Source: Bacteroidales bacterium Bact_19 (GTDB lineage Bacteria; Bacteroidota; Bacteroidia; Bacteroidales; ML635J-15). Taken from it: DNA of 64,000 nt. Below are positions 17,317-27,149 of this stretch, in pieces (within the stretch, counting starts at the first letter, position 1; each line of letters starts with the position of its first letter). The stretch spans positions 1 through 64,000 of the forward strand of contig LUZK01000069.1 in NCBI GenBank assembly GCA_001603595.1, given 5' to 3'. The translations under genes were made by a program, and so were the position numbers. The notes under the pieces were generated by a model that did no database searches, was not told the DNA's origin, and was given only the letters and a program-made list of their open reading frames with translations.

Positions 17317-20226
17317 ATGAAGAAATTATTGTTTTTATTTTTATTTTTAATATTTACAAAATTTACCTTTACTCAAGTGTTTACTTGGGAACCGGAATTT
17401 CCAACAATTTACGATACCGTAACAATTTACTATGATGCCACGCTTGGAAATGGTGCTTTGGCGGGTATTCAGCCTGTTTATGCTCATACAGGGTTATTAA
17501 CAAGTATAAGCTGGAATAACCACGATTGGAAAAATAAAAAATTTTCATGGCCAAAGGGTGATAGCATTCTAGAAATGGAATATCTTGGAAATAATAAACA
17601 TAAATTTAAAATTTATCCCAAGAACTTTTATAATATACACCAATCTCAGGATGTAAGGTATTTATGTTATGTTTTTCGCAATACCGGAGGCACAATTGTT
17701 GGAAAAAATTCAGATGGGTCTGATTTTTATGTTCCTGTTTGGAAATCGAATCAGCAAGCTCGTTTTGTTGCTCCGGTAAACTTCCCGCTAACTCCCAGTC
17801 AGGGCGATCAAATTCCTATTAGAATCAGAGCAAGAAATCAGGGAATGATAAATATTTTTCATGACGGAAATTTAATAAGTCAATCTTTTACGGATGATTT
17901 TAATTATACAATCACTGCCGGAGGATACGGAAAACACTGGATAAAATTTATCCATCAGGCCGGTGGAATTACTACTGCCGACAGTATATTTTATCTCGTT
18001 CAGCCAAATATCGTTGTCGAAGCTCTGCCTCAAGGAATTAAAGACGGAATAAATGTTATTGATGACAATACCGTTGTATTTTGTTTGCATGCTCCATGGA
18101 AGCAAAGAGTTTACCTGATAGGAGATTTTAATGATTGGCAAATTTTACCGGAATTTGAGTTTAAAAGAACTCCTGATGGACAACGTTGGTGGTATAAACT
18201 CGAAAACCTTGACCCATCTATCGAATACAGATATCAATATCTTGTTGATTTTGACATAAATATTGCAGATCCTTATGCTCAAAAACTTTTAGATCCGTTC
18301 AACGATCAACAAATACACCCGGTTATTTATCCGAATTTAATTTCATATCCAACAGGAAAAACCAGCGAAATGGTTGGAGTTTTCAGCACAACCGCTAGAT
18401 ATGAATACGAATGGCAGATAACAGATTTTCAGGTACCAGATCGCAGAGATTTAGTTATTTATGAACTTTTGGTTCGTGATTGGCATATTTGGTCGAGTTA
18501 TAAAACAATAATGGATTCCATATCTTATTTGGCAAATTTAGGAATAAATGCAATTGAACTTATGCCAATAAATGAATATGATGGGAATGATTCCTGGGGA
18601 TATATGCCGGCTTTTTTCTTTGCTCCTGATAAATGTTATGGAACATCTAAAATGTTAAAACAATTTATTGATGTTTGTCATCAAAATGGAATTGCCGTTA
18701 TTCTTGATATTGTTTTGAATCATGCTTCAGGGCAAAATCCAATGGCGAGGTTATATTATAACAAAGAAAAATTCAGACCTACATGGCAAAATCCCTGGTT
18801 CAATGAACTCATACCGCATCCTTACGGCTATCATTGCGATTTTGACCATACAAGTCCATATACTCAGGCTTTTGTTGATTCTGTGTTGTCGTATTGGGTA
18901 ACTGAATATAAAATCGATGGATACAGGTTGGATTTATCAAAAGGCTTTACAAATGATGTTACTGTATCTTATAATGACGAAGGAGACATTATCTGGGCAG
19001 ATGTAGGAGCTTGGGGTAATTACAATCAGTGGAGAATTGATTACCTTAAAGGTATGGCAAATCGTTTTTGGTCGAAGCATCCGGGTAAATATATAATTCT
19101 CGAACATTTAGCTTCGTTTTGGGAAGAAAAAGCTTTGTCTGATCATGGATTTATGTTGTGGTGTGGACAAACAGCCAACGAACAATATGCTCAAGCCGGC
19201 ATGGGGTATTTAGAAAATTCAGACTTTAAATGGGGTGTATCCTACCAACATTATCAGGGGAATAATCTTGGTTTGCATAATTTAGTGGGATACATGGAAA
19301 GTCATGATGAGGAAAGGCTTATGTATAAGGCAATTACATATGGAAATATGCACATCCAGGATGGGGATACTCTTTATAACATCAGAGATAAAGTTACTGC
19401 TTTGCAAAGAATGGGACAGTTAGCATCGTTTTTCTTTACTGTTCCGGGACCAAAAATGTTTTGGCAATTCGGTGAAAGAGGATATGATTATTCAATAAAT
19501 TGGCCGGCATTAGATGAACCCGGAGCAACCCGAACAGATAAAAAGCCTCCAAGGTGGGATTATATGAGCGATCCTAATCGTCAGTATTTATATAAAGTTT
19601 ATGCTGCTCTCATTAATCTCAAGAAAAACTACAAAATTTTCAGAACATCCAATTACGAAATGCACACTGCTTCTTACGACAAGCGAATTCGACTCTGGGA
19701 CGACGGTTATGCAAACGGTGAAATGCAAGTTGTTGTTTTAGGTAATTTTAATGTTGCTTCCCAGAATGTATGGCCGGAGTTTTCTCATAGTGGTTGGTGG
19801 TATGATTACTTTACCGGAGATAGTATTTATATTGAACCACATCAAACAGAAGGTCAAAACTTTACTTTTACTTATGCTCCCGGAGAATATCATATCTACA
19901 CAGATATGAGATTGCCGAAACCCGACCTGTCGGTTAGCAGTCCTCAACCTTTTGTCCCCGGAATTACAGCTGATGTTTATAACACAAGCTTGTATCCTGT
20001 ACCGTTTAGCGATGAGCTAAACATAGAATTACATGCTGTTGAGTCTTCAAACATGCAAATATTAATATATAATATCAATGGTCAGTTAGTTCATTCTGAA
20101 ACTAAATCATTAACAAATGGCAAAAATAAAATCAGCCTTAATCTCAATTATCTGAAGTCCGGAACTTATTTTTATGTTTTACGAAGTGGAAAGACAAATT
20201 TAAGCGGAAAAATTATTAAGAATTAA
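17317..20226 (+). CDS. T9SS-secreted GH13 alpha-amylase family enzyme
   Basis: 969 residues. Signal peptide 1-19; N-terminal module 20-142 ('VYAHTGL', 'YVFRNTGG') shared with the two upstream genes; a beta domain ~150-230; CBM48-like domain ~240-330 ('LHAPWKQRVYLIGDFNDW'); GH13 barrel ~375-780 with region I 'DIVLNH', region II 'GYRLDLSKG' (nucleophile Asp539), region III 'IILEHL' (acid Glu596) and region IV 'ESHDE' (Asp664). A C-terminal beta domain and a T9SS sorting tail follow ('LYPVPFSDEL', 'SGTYFYVL'). All three catalytic carboxylates are present. It hydrolyses alpha-1,4-glucan (starch, glycogen or maltodextrin) at the cell surface; alpha-amylase versus neopullulanase cannot be decided. 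It is 5 bp ahead of a sugar transporter gene, so released maltose/maltodextrin is the likely imported product. Confidence 0.92.
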   Translation: MKKLLFLFLFLIFTKFTFTQVFTWEPEFPTIYDTVTIYYDATLGNGALAGIQPVYAHTGLLTSISWNNHDWKNKKFSWPKGDSILEMEYLGNNKHKFKIYPKNFYNIHQSQDVRYLCYVFRNTGGTIVGKNSDGSDFYVPVWKSNQQARFVAPVNFPLTPSQGDQIPIRIRARNQGMINIFHDGNLISQSFTDDFNYTITAGGYGKHWIKFIHQAGGITTADSIFYLVQPNIVVEALPQGIKDGINVIDDNTVVFCLHAPWKQRVYLIGDFNDWQILPEFEFKRTPDGQRWWYKLENLDPSIEYRYQYLVDFDINIADPYAQKLLDPFNDQQIHPVIYPNLISYPTGKTSEMVGVFSTTARYEYEWQITDFQVPDRRDLVIYELLVRDWHIWSSYKTIMDSISYLANLGINAIELMPINEYDGNDSWGYMPAFFFAPDKCYGTSKMLKQFIDVCHQNGIAVILDIVLNHASGQNPMARLYYNKEKFRPTWQNPWFNELIPHPYGYHCDFDHTSPYTQAFVDSVLSYWVTEYKIDGYRLDLSKGFTNDVTVSYNDEGDIIWADVGAWGNYNQWRIDYLKGMANRFWSKHPGKYIILEHLASFWEEKALSDHGFMLWCGQTANEQYAQAGMGYLENSDFKWGVSYQHYQGNNLGLHNLVGYMESHDEERLMYKAITYGNMHIQDGDTLYNIRDKVTALQRMGQLASFFFTVPGPKMFWQFGERGYDYSINWPALDEPGATRTDKKPPRWDYMSDPNRQYLYKVYAALINLKKNYKIFRTSNYEMHTASYDKRIRLWDDGYANGEMQVVVLGNFNVASQNVWPEFSHSGWWYDYFTGDSIYIEPHQTEGQNFTFTYAPGEYHIYTDMRLPKPDLSVSSPQPFVPGITADVYNTSLYPVPFSDELNIELHAVESSNMQILIYNINGQLVHSETKSLTNGKNKISLNLNYLKSGTYFYVLRSGKTNLSGKIIKN

Positions 20227-20231
20227 AATTT

Positions 20232-21758
20232 ATGAAAAAGCCACGGTTAAGTTTTTGGCAAATCTGGAACATGAGTTTCGGATTTCTGGGGATACAATTT
20301 GGTTTTGGTTTACAAAATGCTAATGTAAGTCGTATATTTCAAACTCTTGGAGCCGAAATGGATGCAATACCGGTTTTATGGATTGCAGCTCCGATTACTG
20401 GACTAATAATACAACCCATCATTGGCCATTTTAGTGATAAAACCTGGACAAAATTAGGACGCAGACGCCCGTATTTTCTTGTTGGAGCAATTATGGCTTC
20501 AATAGCTTTGATATTTATGCCCAATGCACCGGCTTTGTGGGTTGCTGCCGGAATGCTCTGGATAATGGATGCTTCAATTAATATTTCTATGGAGCCTTTC
20601 CGTGCTTTTGTGGGTGATTTATTACCCGACGAACAGCGTACAGCCGGCTTTGCCATGCAAAGTTTCTTTATTGGCACGGGAGCTGTTGTAGCTTCGGCTC
20701 TACCTTATCTTCTTACAAATATTCTCGGTATTGAAAATACTGCCCCCGAAGGTCAGATCCCGCCTTCGGTAAAATATGCTTTTTATATTGGAGCTGCAGT
20801 ATTCTTTTTAACTGTTCTTTGGACTGTAATTTCTACAAAAGAATATTCTCCCGAAGAAGTTGAACAGTTTGAAACTGCTGCTGCAGAAAAACGTAAACTT
20901 CAGAATTATACCGACGAAATAGTTGATGCTAAAAAATTTTTAAATACTGCAGGTGTTTTTTCTTCTTTAGGAATCGTAATAGCTGCCTTAGTTTATTACT
21001 TAAAATTGGAGAAAGAAATTTATATCCTTGCAGGAATTTTGGTTTTATTTTCTATTTTGATGTTAATAAGCTGGTATTTGCGAAAAAATAAAAATTCCAC
21101 AAGCGGGCTTGTAGAAATCTTTTCTGATTTGTTGAAGATGCCAAAAACAATGAAACAATTGGCCGTAGTTCAATTTTTTACATGGCTCGCTTTGTTTGCC
21201 ATGTGGATTTATACTACTGCTGCAGTTACTGACCATATCTATGGGACTAAAGATCCAACATCCGAACTTTTTAATAAAGGTGCAAACTGGGTCGGTGTAT
21301 TATTTGCAGTGTATAATGGGGCTGCAGCTGTTTTTGCATTTTTGTTGCCTATTTTGGCAAAATATACTTCTCGTAAAATTACTCATACGATATGCTTAAT
21401 AATCGGGGGTATTAGTCTAGCATCATTGTTTTTATTCAAAGATCCGCAATTGCTTATTCTCCCGATGTTAGGAGTAGGATTAGCCTGGGCAAGTATTCTT
21501 TCAATGCCTTACGCTATTCTAACCGGTTCTCTGCCAGAACATAAAATGGGTATCTACATGGGGATTTTTAACTTTTTCATCGTTCTTCCTCAAATTCTTG
21601 CTGCAACAATTTTAGGTGCTATGACCAAGCATTTGTTTAATCAACATGCTATTTATACGCTCATTTTTGGTGGAGCCATGATGATTATCGCAGGAATAAT
21701 GACTTTTTTTGTATCTGATATTAGTGAAAAACTTATCCGACAAAAAAATATCAATTAA
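20232..21758 (+). CDS. SLC45/GPH-type MFS sugar transporter (probable maltose/sucrose symporter)
   Basis: 508 residues with about twelve transmembrane segments. The N-terminus ('SFWQIWNMSFGFLGIQFGFGLQ') and the loop 2-3 motif 'GHFSDKTWTKLGRRRPYFL' mark the SLC45/sucrose-proton symporter family; a charged cytoplasmic loop (about residues 205-235) separates the two halves. Predicted to carry a disaccharide such as maltose into the cytoplasm with protons. It lies 5 bp after the amylase and is the last gene of the cluster, so it probably imports the amylase product after it crosses the outer membrane; no porin or SusC is encoded in the cluster. No terminator hairpin is seen before the peroxiredoxin gene 59 bp on. 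Confidence 0.88.
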   Translation: MKKPRLSFWQIWNMSFGFLGIQFGFGLQNANVSRIFQTLGAEMDAIPVLWIAAPITGLIIQPIIGHFSDKTWTKLGRRRPYFLVGAIMASIALIFMPNAPALWVAAGMLWIMDASINISMEPFRAFVGDLLPDEQRTAGFAMQSFFIGTGAVVASALPYLLTNILGIENTAPEGQIPPSVKYAFYIGAAVFFLTVLWTVISTKEYSPEEVEQFETAAAEKRKLQNYTDEIVDAKKFLNTAGVFSSLGIVIAALVYYLKLEKEIYILAGILVLFSILMLISWYLRKNKNSTSGLVEIFSDLLKMPKTMKQLAVVQFFTWLALFAMWIYTTAAVTDHIYGTKDPTSELFNKGANWVGVLFAVYNGAAAVFAFLLPILAKYTSRKITHTICLIIGGISLASLFLFKDPQLLILPMLGVGLAWASILSMPYAILTGSLPEHKMGIYMGIFNFFIVLPQILAATILGAMTKHLFNQHAIYTLIFGGAMMIIAGIMTFFVSDISEKLIRQKNIN

Positions 21759-21817
21759 CTTGAACATTTCTTTCTTAATACTGTTATTTTTCAGGTTGAA
21801 TTAAAAATTAAATAAAT

Positions 21818-22450
21818 ATGGCAGTATTAGTTGGTAAAAAAGCTCCTTTATTCACTGCTCAGGCAGTAGTAGATGGTGAAAAAATTGTTTCTGAATTTTC
21901 TTTATCTGATTTTATTGGTAAAAAGTATGTAGTTTTATTCTTTTATCCAAAGGATTTTACATTTGTATGTCCTACTGAGTTGCATGCTTTTCAGGAAAAG
22001 ATTGAAGAATTTGAAAAACGTAATGTGCAGGTTATTGCTGTAAGTACAGACACAGAACAATCTCATTGGGGATGGTTACAACTTCCAAAAGAACTTGGCG
22101 GTATTAAAGGTGTGAAATATCCTGTTGTGGCAGATACAAATAAAACTATCTCAACAAATTATGATGTTTTAGCAGGTTATTGGGATTTTAATGAAGATGG
22201 TGAAATGGTTGCCGAAGGAGAACTTGTTGCTTATCGTGGTCTTTTCCTTATTGATAAAAACGGCATTGTTCGTCATCAAACTGTAAATGATATGCCAATT
22301 GGAAGAAATGTTGATGAGGTTTTAAGAATTATTGACGCATGGCAAACTTTCGAAGAATTAGGAGAAGTGTGTCCGGCAAATTGGCACAAAGGTCAGGAAA
22401 CTATGAAAGCAAGTCATGATGGGGTTGCTGAATATTTAACAAAACATTAA
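21818..22450 (+). CDS. 2-Cys peroxiredoxin (AhpC/TSA family)
   Basis: 210 residues. It reduces hydrogen peroxide and organic peroxides in the cytoplasm. The peroxidatic Cys lies in 'FTFVCPTELHAF', the resolving Cys in 'GEVCPANW', with the typical C-terminal 'YLTKH' end; both cysteines are intact. The length and the 'ELGGIKGVKYPVVAD' stretch fit typical 2-Cys (AhpC-like) enzymes. The reducing partner (AhpF or thioredoxin) is not in the window. It is a single gene with its own strong terminator directly downstream. A TATTTTTC box at 21785-21792 resembles a -7 element, one base off the consensus. Confidence 0.95.
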   Translation: MAVLVGKKAPLFTAQAVVDGEKIVSEFSLSDFIGKKYVVLFFYPKDFTFVCPTELHAFQEKIEEFEKRNVQVIAVSTDTEQSHWGWLQLPKELGGIKGVKYPVVADTNKTISTNYDVLAGYWDFNEDGEMVAEGELVAYRGLFLIDKNGIVRHQTVNDMPIGRNVDEVLRIIDAWQTFEELGEVCPANWHKGQETMKASHDGVAEYLTKH

Positions 22451-22454
22451 AAAT

Positions 22455-22484
22455 AAAAAAACTCCTGAATTTCAGGAGTTTTTT
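22455..22484. terminator. bidirectional rho-independent terminator
   Basis: Near-perfect palindrome AAAAAACTCCTGAA/TTCAGGAGTTTTTT between the converging peroxiredoxin and acetyltransferase genes, with A- and T-runs on both sides. Confidence 0.9.
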
Positions 22485-22487
22485 GTG

Positions 22488-22949
22488 TTAAAACTTTTGT
22501 ATTTGTTGATAATCGAAATCGCAATTACTCCATTCATTGTCAATCTTTGCTCCCAATTTTTCGTAAAGTTTAATGGCAGCACTGTTCCAATTTAGAACCT
22601 GCCAGCGTAATCTGCCGCAATTTTCTTTTTTTGCCAGTGCGAAAATTTCTTCGAGCAGTTTTGTCCCAATACCTTTACATCTGTATTCGGGCTTTACGTA
22701 GAGGTCATCAAGATATAAAGATTTTCCGACCCAAGTAAAATATGCAAAAAAATATAAAGCCATTCCCATTATTTTATTGTTTTCGTTAACTGCTAGAAAA
22801 CATCCGAATAAGTTTTTTTCTTTATTCATTTTCTCAACCGTGTTTATAACTTTATCAGGGGCTTTTTCAAATTCGGCTAAATCCTTAATCATTTTCAAAA
22901 TCTCGGGAAAATCTTCCGGTTCTGCTTTTTTAATTATTATCTTATTCAT
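22488..22949 (-). CDS. GNAT family N-acetyltransferase
   Basis: About 153 residues from the chosen ATG at 22949 (MNKIIIKKAEPED). The acetyl-CoA pyrophosphate loop 'YRCKGIGTKLLEEI' and the terminal motif 'NWNSAAIKLYEKLGAK' identify the GNAT fold. The 'DDLYVKPEYR' strand and the 'FFAYFTWVGKSLYLDDL' pattern resemble diamine (spermidine/thialysine-type) acetyltransferases, but the substrate is not proven. The track start at 22982 would overlap cysS by 17 bp and add a non-homologous stretch, so I use the second Met. It follows cysS by 16 bp on the same strand and is probably co-transcribed. The terminator downstream is shared with the peroxiredoxin gene. Confidence 0.85.
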   Translation of the reverse strand: MNKIIIKKAEPEDFPEILKMIKDLAEFEKAPDKVINTVEKMNKEKNLFGCFLAVNENNKIMGMALYFFAYFTWVGKSLYLDDLYVKPEYRCKGIGTKLLEEIFALAKKENCGRLRWQVLNWNSAAIKLYEKLGAKIDNEWSNCDFDYQQIQKF

Positions 22950-22965
22950 TATTGCAAAATATATT

Positions 22966-24438
22966 TTATAATTCCCATTCAAAACCTTCTTTTGTGTCTT
23001 TAATTTTGAATCCTAGTTTTGTTAATTCATCTCTTATATAATCTGATGTACCAAAATCCTTTTCCTTTTTTGCTTTAAGTCTCAGATTTAAAACTAAATC
23101 AACAATCGGCTTAAGAACTTCGCTTTCTGTATTGGATTTTTTCTCCGGTTTAATGCCAAGAATATCAAACAGGAAGGTATTGTATGTTTCTTTTAATATT
23201 TGGAGATTGTTTGAATCAATTTTTAAAGTGTTGTTGTCGATGCTGTTAATGGTTTTTAATGCTTCGAATAAATTTGCAATAACTATAGGTGAATTTAAGT
23301 CATCATTCATTGCTTCGTAGCATTTATTTTTGAATTCAACAGCATTAAAATCAGACGAATCTGATGTTTTTAATTTTTCAAGAATCTCTGAACCTTTAAG
23401 CAGTCTTGCAAGACCTTTTTCAGCGGCTTTAAGAGCTTCGTTACTGAAATCAAGAGTACTCCTGTAATGGGCTTGTAAAATAAAAAATCTTATAGTCATT
23501 GGAGAATAAGCTTGTTCTAACAATTTATGATTACCTGTGAAAATTTCTTCGAGTGTAATAAAATTGCCGAGAGATTTTCCCATTTTCTGACCGTTGATAG
23601 TAATCATATTGTTGTGAATCCAGTATTTGATGGAGTTTTCGCCAATAGCAACAGTATTTTGTGCAATTTCGCATTCATGATGAGGAAATAATAAATCCAT
23701 TCCACCTCCATGAATATCAAATTGTTCGCCCAGGTATTTATGTCCCATTACCGAGCATTCGAGATGCCATCCCGGAAATCCTTCGCTCCAAGGTGATGGC
23801 CAACGCATGATATGTTCGGGACTTGCTTTTTTCCAGAGAGCAAAATCAAAACTGTTCTTTTTTTCATGCTGTCCATCAAGTTCTCTAGTATTGGAAAAAA
23901 GCTCTTCGAGTACCCTGCCTGAAAGTTTACCGTAATTGTATTTTTCATTGTATTTTAAGACATCAAAATACACAGAACCATTACTAATATAAGCGTATCC
24001 TGCTTCGAGTATTTTCTTTGTCATTTCGATTTGCTCAATAATATGACCCGAAGCTCTTGGTTCAATACTCGGACGAAGTACGTTTAATTGTTCCATGGCT
24101 TTGTGATAGCGGTCAGTGTAGTAGTCAACAATTTCCATGGGTTCGAGTTGTTCGAGTTTTGCCTTTTTTCCTATTTTATCTTCGCCTTCGTCGGCATCGT
24201 TTTCTAAATGACCAACATCAGTAATATTACGAACATATCTTACTTTATACCCAAGATGCTTAAGATATCTGAACAACAAATCGAAAGTTATAGCAGGACG
24301 AGCATGTCCTAAATGAGGATCCCCATAAACTGTCGGACCACAAACATACATCCCCACAAAAGGATATTTAATCGGAACAAATTCTTCTTTTTTTCTGTTT
24401 AGTGAATTGTAAATATTAAATTTTTTTAAGTAAGACAT
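22966..24438 (-). CDS. cysS: cysteinyl-tRNA synthetase
   Basis: 490 residues, class I aminoacyl-tRNA synthetase charging tRNA-Cys in the cytoplasm. '[16 protein letters not shown]' holds the HIGH-type motif (HLGH) with the zinc-binding Cys; 'WHLECSVMG' and 'HHECEIAQ' give the other zinc ligands; 'KMGKSLGNF' is the KMSKS-type motif. C-terminal DALR helical domain '[17 protein letters not shown]'. Length and all motifs are normal. The start ATG at 24438 gives the usual short N-terminus before '[10 protein letters not shown]'. It is divergent from the alkaline phosphatase. Confidence 0.97.
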   Translation of the reverse strand: MSYLKKFNIYNSLNRKKEEFVPIKYPFVGMYVCGPTVYGDPHLGHARPAITFDLLFRYLKHLGYKVRYVRNITDVGHLENDADEGEDKIGKKAKLEQLEPMEIVDYYTDRYHKAMEQLNVLRPSIEPRASGHIIEQIEMTKKILEAGYAYISNGSVYFDVLKYNEKYNYGKLSGRVLEELFSNTRELDGQHEKKNSFDFALWKKASPEHIMRWPSPWSEGFPGWHLECSVMGHKYLGEQFDIHGGGMDLLFPHHECEIAQNTVAIGENSIKYWIHNNMITINGQKMGKSLGNFITLEEIFTGNHKLLEQAYSPMTIRFFILQAHYRSTLDFSNEALKAAEKGLARLLKGSEILEKLKTSDSSDFNAVEFKNKCYEAMNDDLNSPIVIANLFEALKTINSIDNNTLKIDSNNLQILKETYNTFLFDILGIKPEKKSNTESEVLKPIVDLVLNLRLKAKKEKDFGTSDYIRDELTKLGFKIKDTKEGFEWEL

Positions 24439-24466
24439 AATTAACTTTTAATTAAAGTTTTTAATT

Positions 24467-24474
24467 TATTTTTG
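24467..24474 (+). promoter_or_regulatory. -7 promoter element TATTTTTG
   Basis: Perfect TAnnTTTG in the divergent gap between cysS and the alkaline phosphatase, 26 nt before the ATG at 24501 and 56 nt before the ATG at 24531. Confidence 0.45.
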
Positions 24475-24530
24475 GCAAAATTATAACTTATTTGTTCATA
24501 ATGAAAATATTTAAACTAAATAAAAATCTT

Positions 24531-25979
24531 ATGAAAAGCAAATTTTTGATTATTAAGTTCAGTAGGATTCTTGGGTTAATTCTTTTATTATCTGTTGTTT
24601 TGGTTTTTTTATCTTGCAATTCCAAAACTACTGAAAACAAACCTAAGTATATTTTTTTATTTATTGGTGATGGCATGGGATTCGGAAATGTCAGCATTGG
24701 AGAAGCTTTTCTATCAGTTCAGGATGGGAAAACAGGTTTTAAAAGACTGAATTTAAGCAGTTTTCCTGTGCATGGAGAATGCACTACCGATTGTGCCGAC
24801 AATTTAATAACCGATTCAGGTGCTGCAGGATCGGCAATTGCTTGCGGAGAAAAAGCAAATTTTGGAACAATTTCTTTTTATCCCGATAAGACAAATCCTC
24901 CATTGTCGATAGCCAAAATTGCAAAACAAAATGGTTTTAAAGTTGGTATTATAACTACTGTTGGTATAAATCATGCAACTCCTGCAGTTTTTTATGCAAA
25001 TAATAATAATAGAAGAGACTATTACAATATAGGCCTTCAACTTTGTGAAAGCGGTTTTGATTTCTTTGGTGGAGGTGGCTTTTTAAAACCTAATGATAAG
25101 AGTAACGACAAAAGAAGTTTGTATGAAATTACTCAAGAAAATGCTTATGTTATTACTAACAGCATTGATAATTGGAAAGATTTGGTGAAAGATAAAAAAG
25201 GATTATATTTTACAAATCCTGTATTACTCGACGAAGCCGATATGCCTTATGCTATTGATCGAAAAGAACTCGGTGGATTTTCACTTGCTGAAATTGTTGA
25301 AAAAGCAATAGATTTTCTGTTTAATCAAAAAGGATTTTTTATTATGGTAGAAGGAGGTAAAATTGACTGGGCTGCTCATGAAAACGATCCTGCAACTCTT
25401 GCTCTCGAAGTGATTGATTTTGACCTTGCCGTAAAAAAGGCTCTAGAATTTTATCATAAATATCCTGAACAAACTTTAATAATCGTAACTGCCGACCATG
25501 ATACCGGCGGTATATCCATTGGAAATTATGAAAAAGAATATCAGACTAATTTATCTCTCTTACTTAATTATAAACATTCTTTGAAATATTTCTCAGGTGT
25601 TTTAGATAATTATAAAGAAAAAAACAAAGATTATTCAATTCAGGAAGTTTTAAAATTAGCTGATGAAAACTTTTATAGCCCCTTGCCGTATTTTTCAAAA
25701 AATGATATGATTGAGTTAAAATCTGCTTTTGATTATTACTTTTTTACCAGAACAAATCTATCAGAAGAAGAGTTACGAATAAAATATGATGAATATAATC
25801 CTGTTGCGGTAGCAATTTCAAAAGTGATAATTCGTAATATAGGATTGAATTTCTCAACTTGGAATCACCTTGCTAATAAAGTTCCGGTTTATACAATTGG
25901 TAAGGGAGCAGAGTATTTTGGCGGTAGTATGGACAATACAGAATTTAAACCAAAAATACTTAATTTAATGCAGTGGTAA
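24531..25979 (+). CDS. alkaline phosphatase lipoprotein (PhoA family)
   Basis: Periplasmic or surface phosphomonoesterase. The N-terminus is a lipoprotein signal with lipobox 'VFLSC' followed by a polar linker. Motifs: metal ligands 'FIGDGMGFGN'; nucleophile Ser in 'ITDSGAAGSAIACG'; 'VEGGKIDWAAHENDP'; and 'TADHDTGG', which supplies two metal ligands. All are intact. An insertion near residues 340-430 ('NLSLLLNYKHSL...') is typical of Bacteroidota members. I use the ATG at 24531, which gives a 29-residue signal; the in-frame ATG at 24501 and TTG at 24492 are closer to the -7 box and cannot be excluded. No pho-box was recognised and no phosphate transport genes are nearby. Confidence 0.9.
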   Translation: MKSKFLIIKFSRILGLILLLSVVLVFLSCNSKTTENKPKYIFLFIGDGMGFGNVSIGEAFLSVQDGKTGFKRLNLSSFPVHGECTTDCADNLITDSGAAGSAIACGEKANFGTISFYPDKTNPPLSIAKIAKQNGFKVGIITTVGINHATPAVFYANNNNRRDYYNIGLQLCESGFDFFGGGGFLKPNDKSNDKRSLYEITQENAYVITNSIDNWKDLVKDKKGLYFTNPVLLDEADMPYAIDRKELGGFSLAEIVEKAIDFLFNQKGFFIMVEGGKIDWAAHENDPATLALEVIDFDLAVKKALEFYHKYPEQTLIIVTADHDTGGISIGNYEKEYQTNLSLLLNYKHSLKYFSGVLDNYKEKNKDYSIQEVLKLADENFYSPLPYFSKNDMIELKSAFDYYFFTRTNLSEEELRIKYDEYNPVAVAISKVIIRNIGLNFSTWNHLANKVPVYTIGKGAEYFGGSMDNTEFKPKILNLMQW

Positions 25980-26042
25980 GAATTTTTTAAATTTTCTTTT
26001 GTAAAACATAGTTTTTTATATCGAAAATTTAAAATAGATTTA

Positions 26043-26050
26043 TACTTTTG
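26043..26050 (+). promoter_or_regulatory. -7 promoter element TACTTTTG for ilvE
   Basis: Perfect TAnnTTTG 24 nt upstream of the ilvE ATG at 26075, in a 95-bp gap after the alkaline phosphatase gene. Confidence 0.5.
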
Positions 26051-26074
26051 AGCAACGAATAAAACTTTAGTATT

Positions 26075-27097
26075 ATGATAGATTTAAATTGGTCTCAATT
26101 ACCATTTGGTTACGTAAAAACCAACTATAATGTTCGTTGCGTTTGGAAAGACGGAAAATGGGGTGAAGTTGAAGTCTCAGATTCCGAGTATATAAACATC
26201 CACATTGCTGCTACAGCTTTGCATTATGGTCAGGAAGCATTTGAGGGGATGAAGGCATATCGTGGCAAAGACGGAAAAATTCGCCTTTTTAGATGGCAAG
26301 AAAACGCAGCCAGACTACGTCATTCTGCTCAAGGTATTTTTATGGCTGAAATTGACGACGAGCTCTTTTTCAAAATGGTTAAAAAAGTTGTGGAGCTTAA
26401 TCAGGAATTTGTTCCGCCTTATGGAACAGGAGCATCACTCTATATAAGACCATTGCTTTTTGGTTCTGGTCCAAAAGTTGGTGTTCAACCTGCCGATGAA
26501 TATACTTTCTTAATTTTTGTTACTCCGGTTGGTCCATATTTCAAAGAAGGTTTCAATCCTGTGAAAATAGCAGTTGTCCGTGATTCTGATAGAGCTGCTC
26601 CTTTGGGAACAGGTACTTATAAAGTTGGTGGAAATTATGCTGCAAGTCTTAAAGGAGTTATGAAAGCCCACAAAGAAGGATACAGTTCACCTATGTATCT
26701 TGATGCTAAAGAAAAGAAATATATTGACGAAATCGGAGCTGCAAACTTCTTTGCAATAAAAAACAATACCTATATTACCCCAAAATCAACATCTATTCTT
26801 GGGTCAATAACTAACAAAAGCCTCGAAGAACTAGCTAAATTGTTGGGCATGAAAGTTGAACGTAGGCCTGTGGAATTTGATGAATTGGCAACTTTCGAAG
26901 AAGTTGGTGCTTGCGGTACTGCTGCTATTATTGCTCCTATTGGCGAAATAAAAGACCTAGATACAGGTAAAGTGTTTACATATTGCAAAGACGGCAAAGC
27001 CGGACCGGTTTCTACAAAACTTTACGAAACTTTGGTAGGTATTCAATTTGGAGAAATTGAAGATCCATTTGGATGGGTTACTGTTCTCGATTTTTAG
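26075..27097 (+). CDS. ilvE: branched-chain amino acid aminotransferase
   Basis: 340 residues, fold-type IV PLP aminotransferase that interconverts branched-chain 2-oxo acids with Leu, Ile and Val, in the cytoplasm. Signatures: 'HYGQEAFEGMKAYRGKDG', PLP lysine in 'GTYKVGGNYAASL', 'YIDEIGAANFFAI' and 'FEEVGACGTAAII'. These fit the longer eukaryote/Bacteroidota-type BCAT subgroup. It is monocistronic: its own promoter upstream and a strong terminator right behind. No other ilv or leu genes are in the window. Confidence 0.95.
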   Translation: MIDLNWSQLPFGYVKTNYNVRCVWKDGKWGEVEVSDSEYINIHIAATALHYGQEAFEGMKAYRGKDGKIRLFRWQENAARLRHSAQGIFMAEIDDELFFKMVKKVVELNQEFVPPYGTGASLYIRPLLFGSGPKVGVQPADEYTFLIFVTPVGPYFKEGFNPVKIAVVRDSDRAAPLGTGTYKVGGNYAASLKGVMKAHKEGYSSPMYLDAKEKKYIDEIGAANFFAIKNNTYITPKSTSILGSITNKSLEELAKLLGMKVERRPVEFDELATFEEVGACGTAAIIAPIGEIKDLDTGKVFTYCKDGKAGPVSTKLYETLVGIQFGEIEDPFGWVTVLDF

Positions 27098-27122
27098 TTT
27101 AATAATTATTGAATATTATATC

Positions 27123-27149
27123 AGGCGGTTAAATCAACCGCCTTTTTTG
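27123..27149 (+). terminator. rho-independent terminator after ilvE
   Basis: AGGCGGTT-AAATC-AACCGCCT hairpin (8-bp GC-rich stem) followed by TTTTTT, 25 bp after the ilvE stop. Confidence 0.9.
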
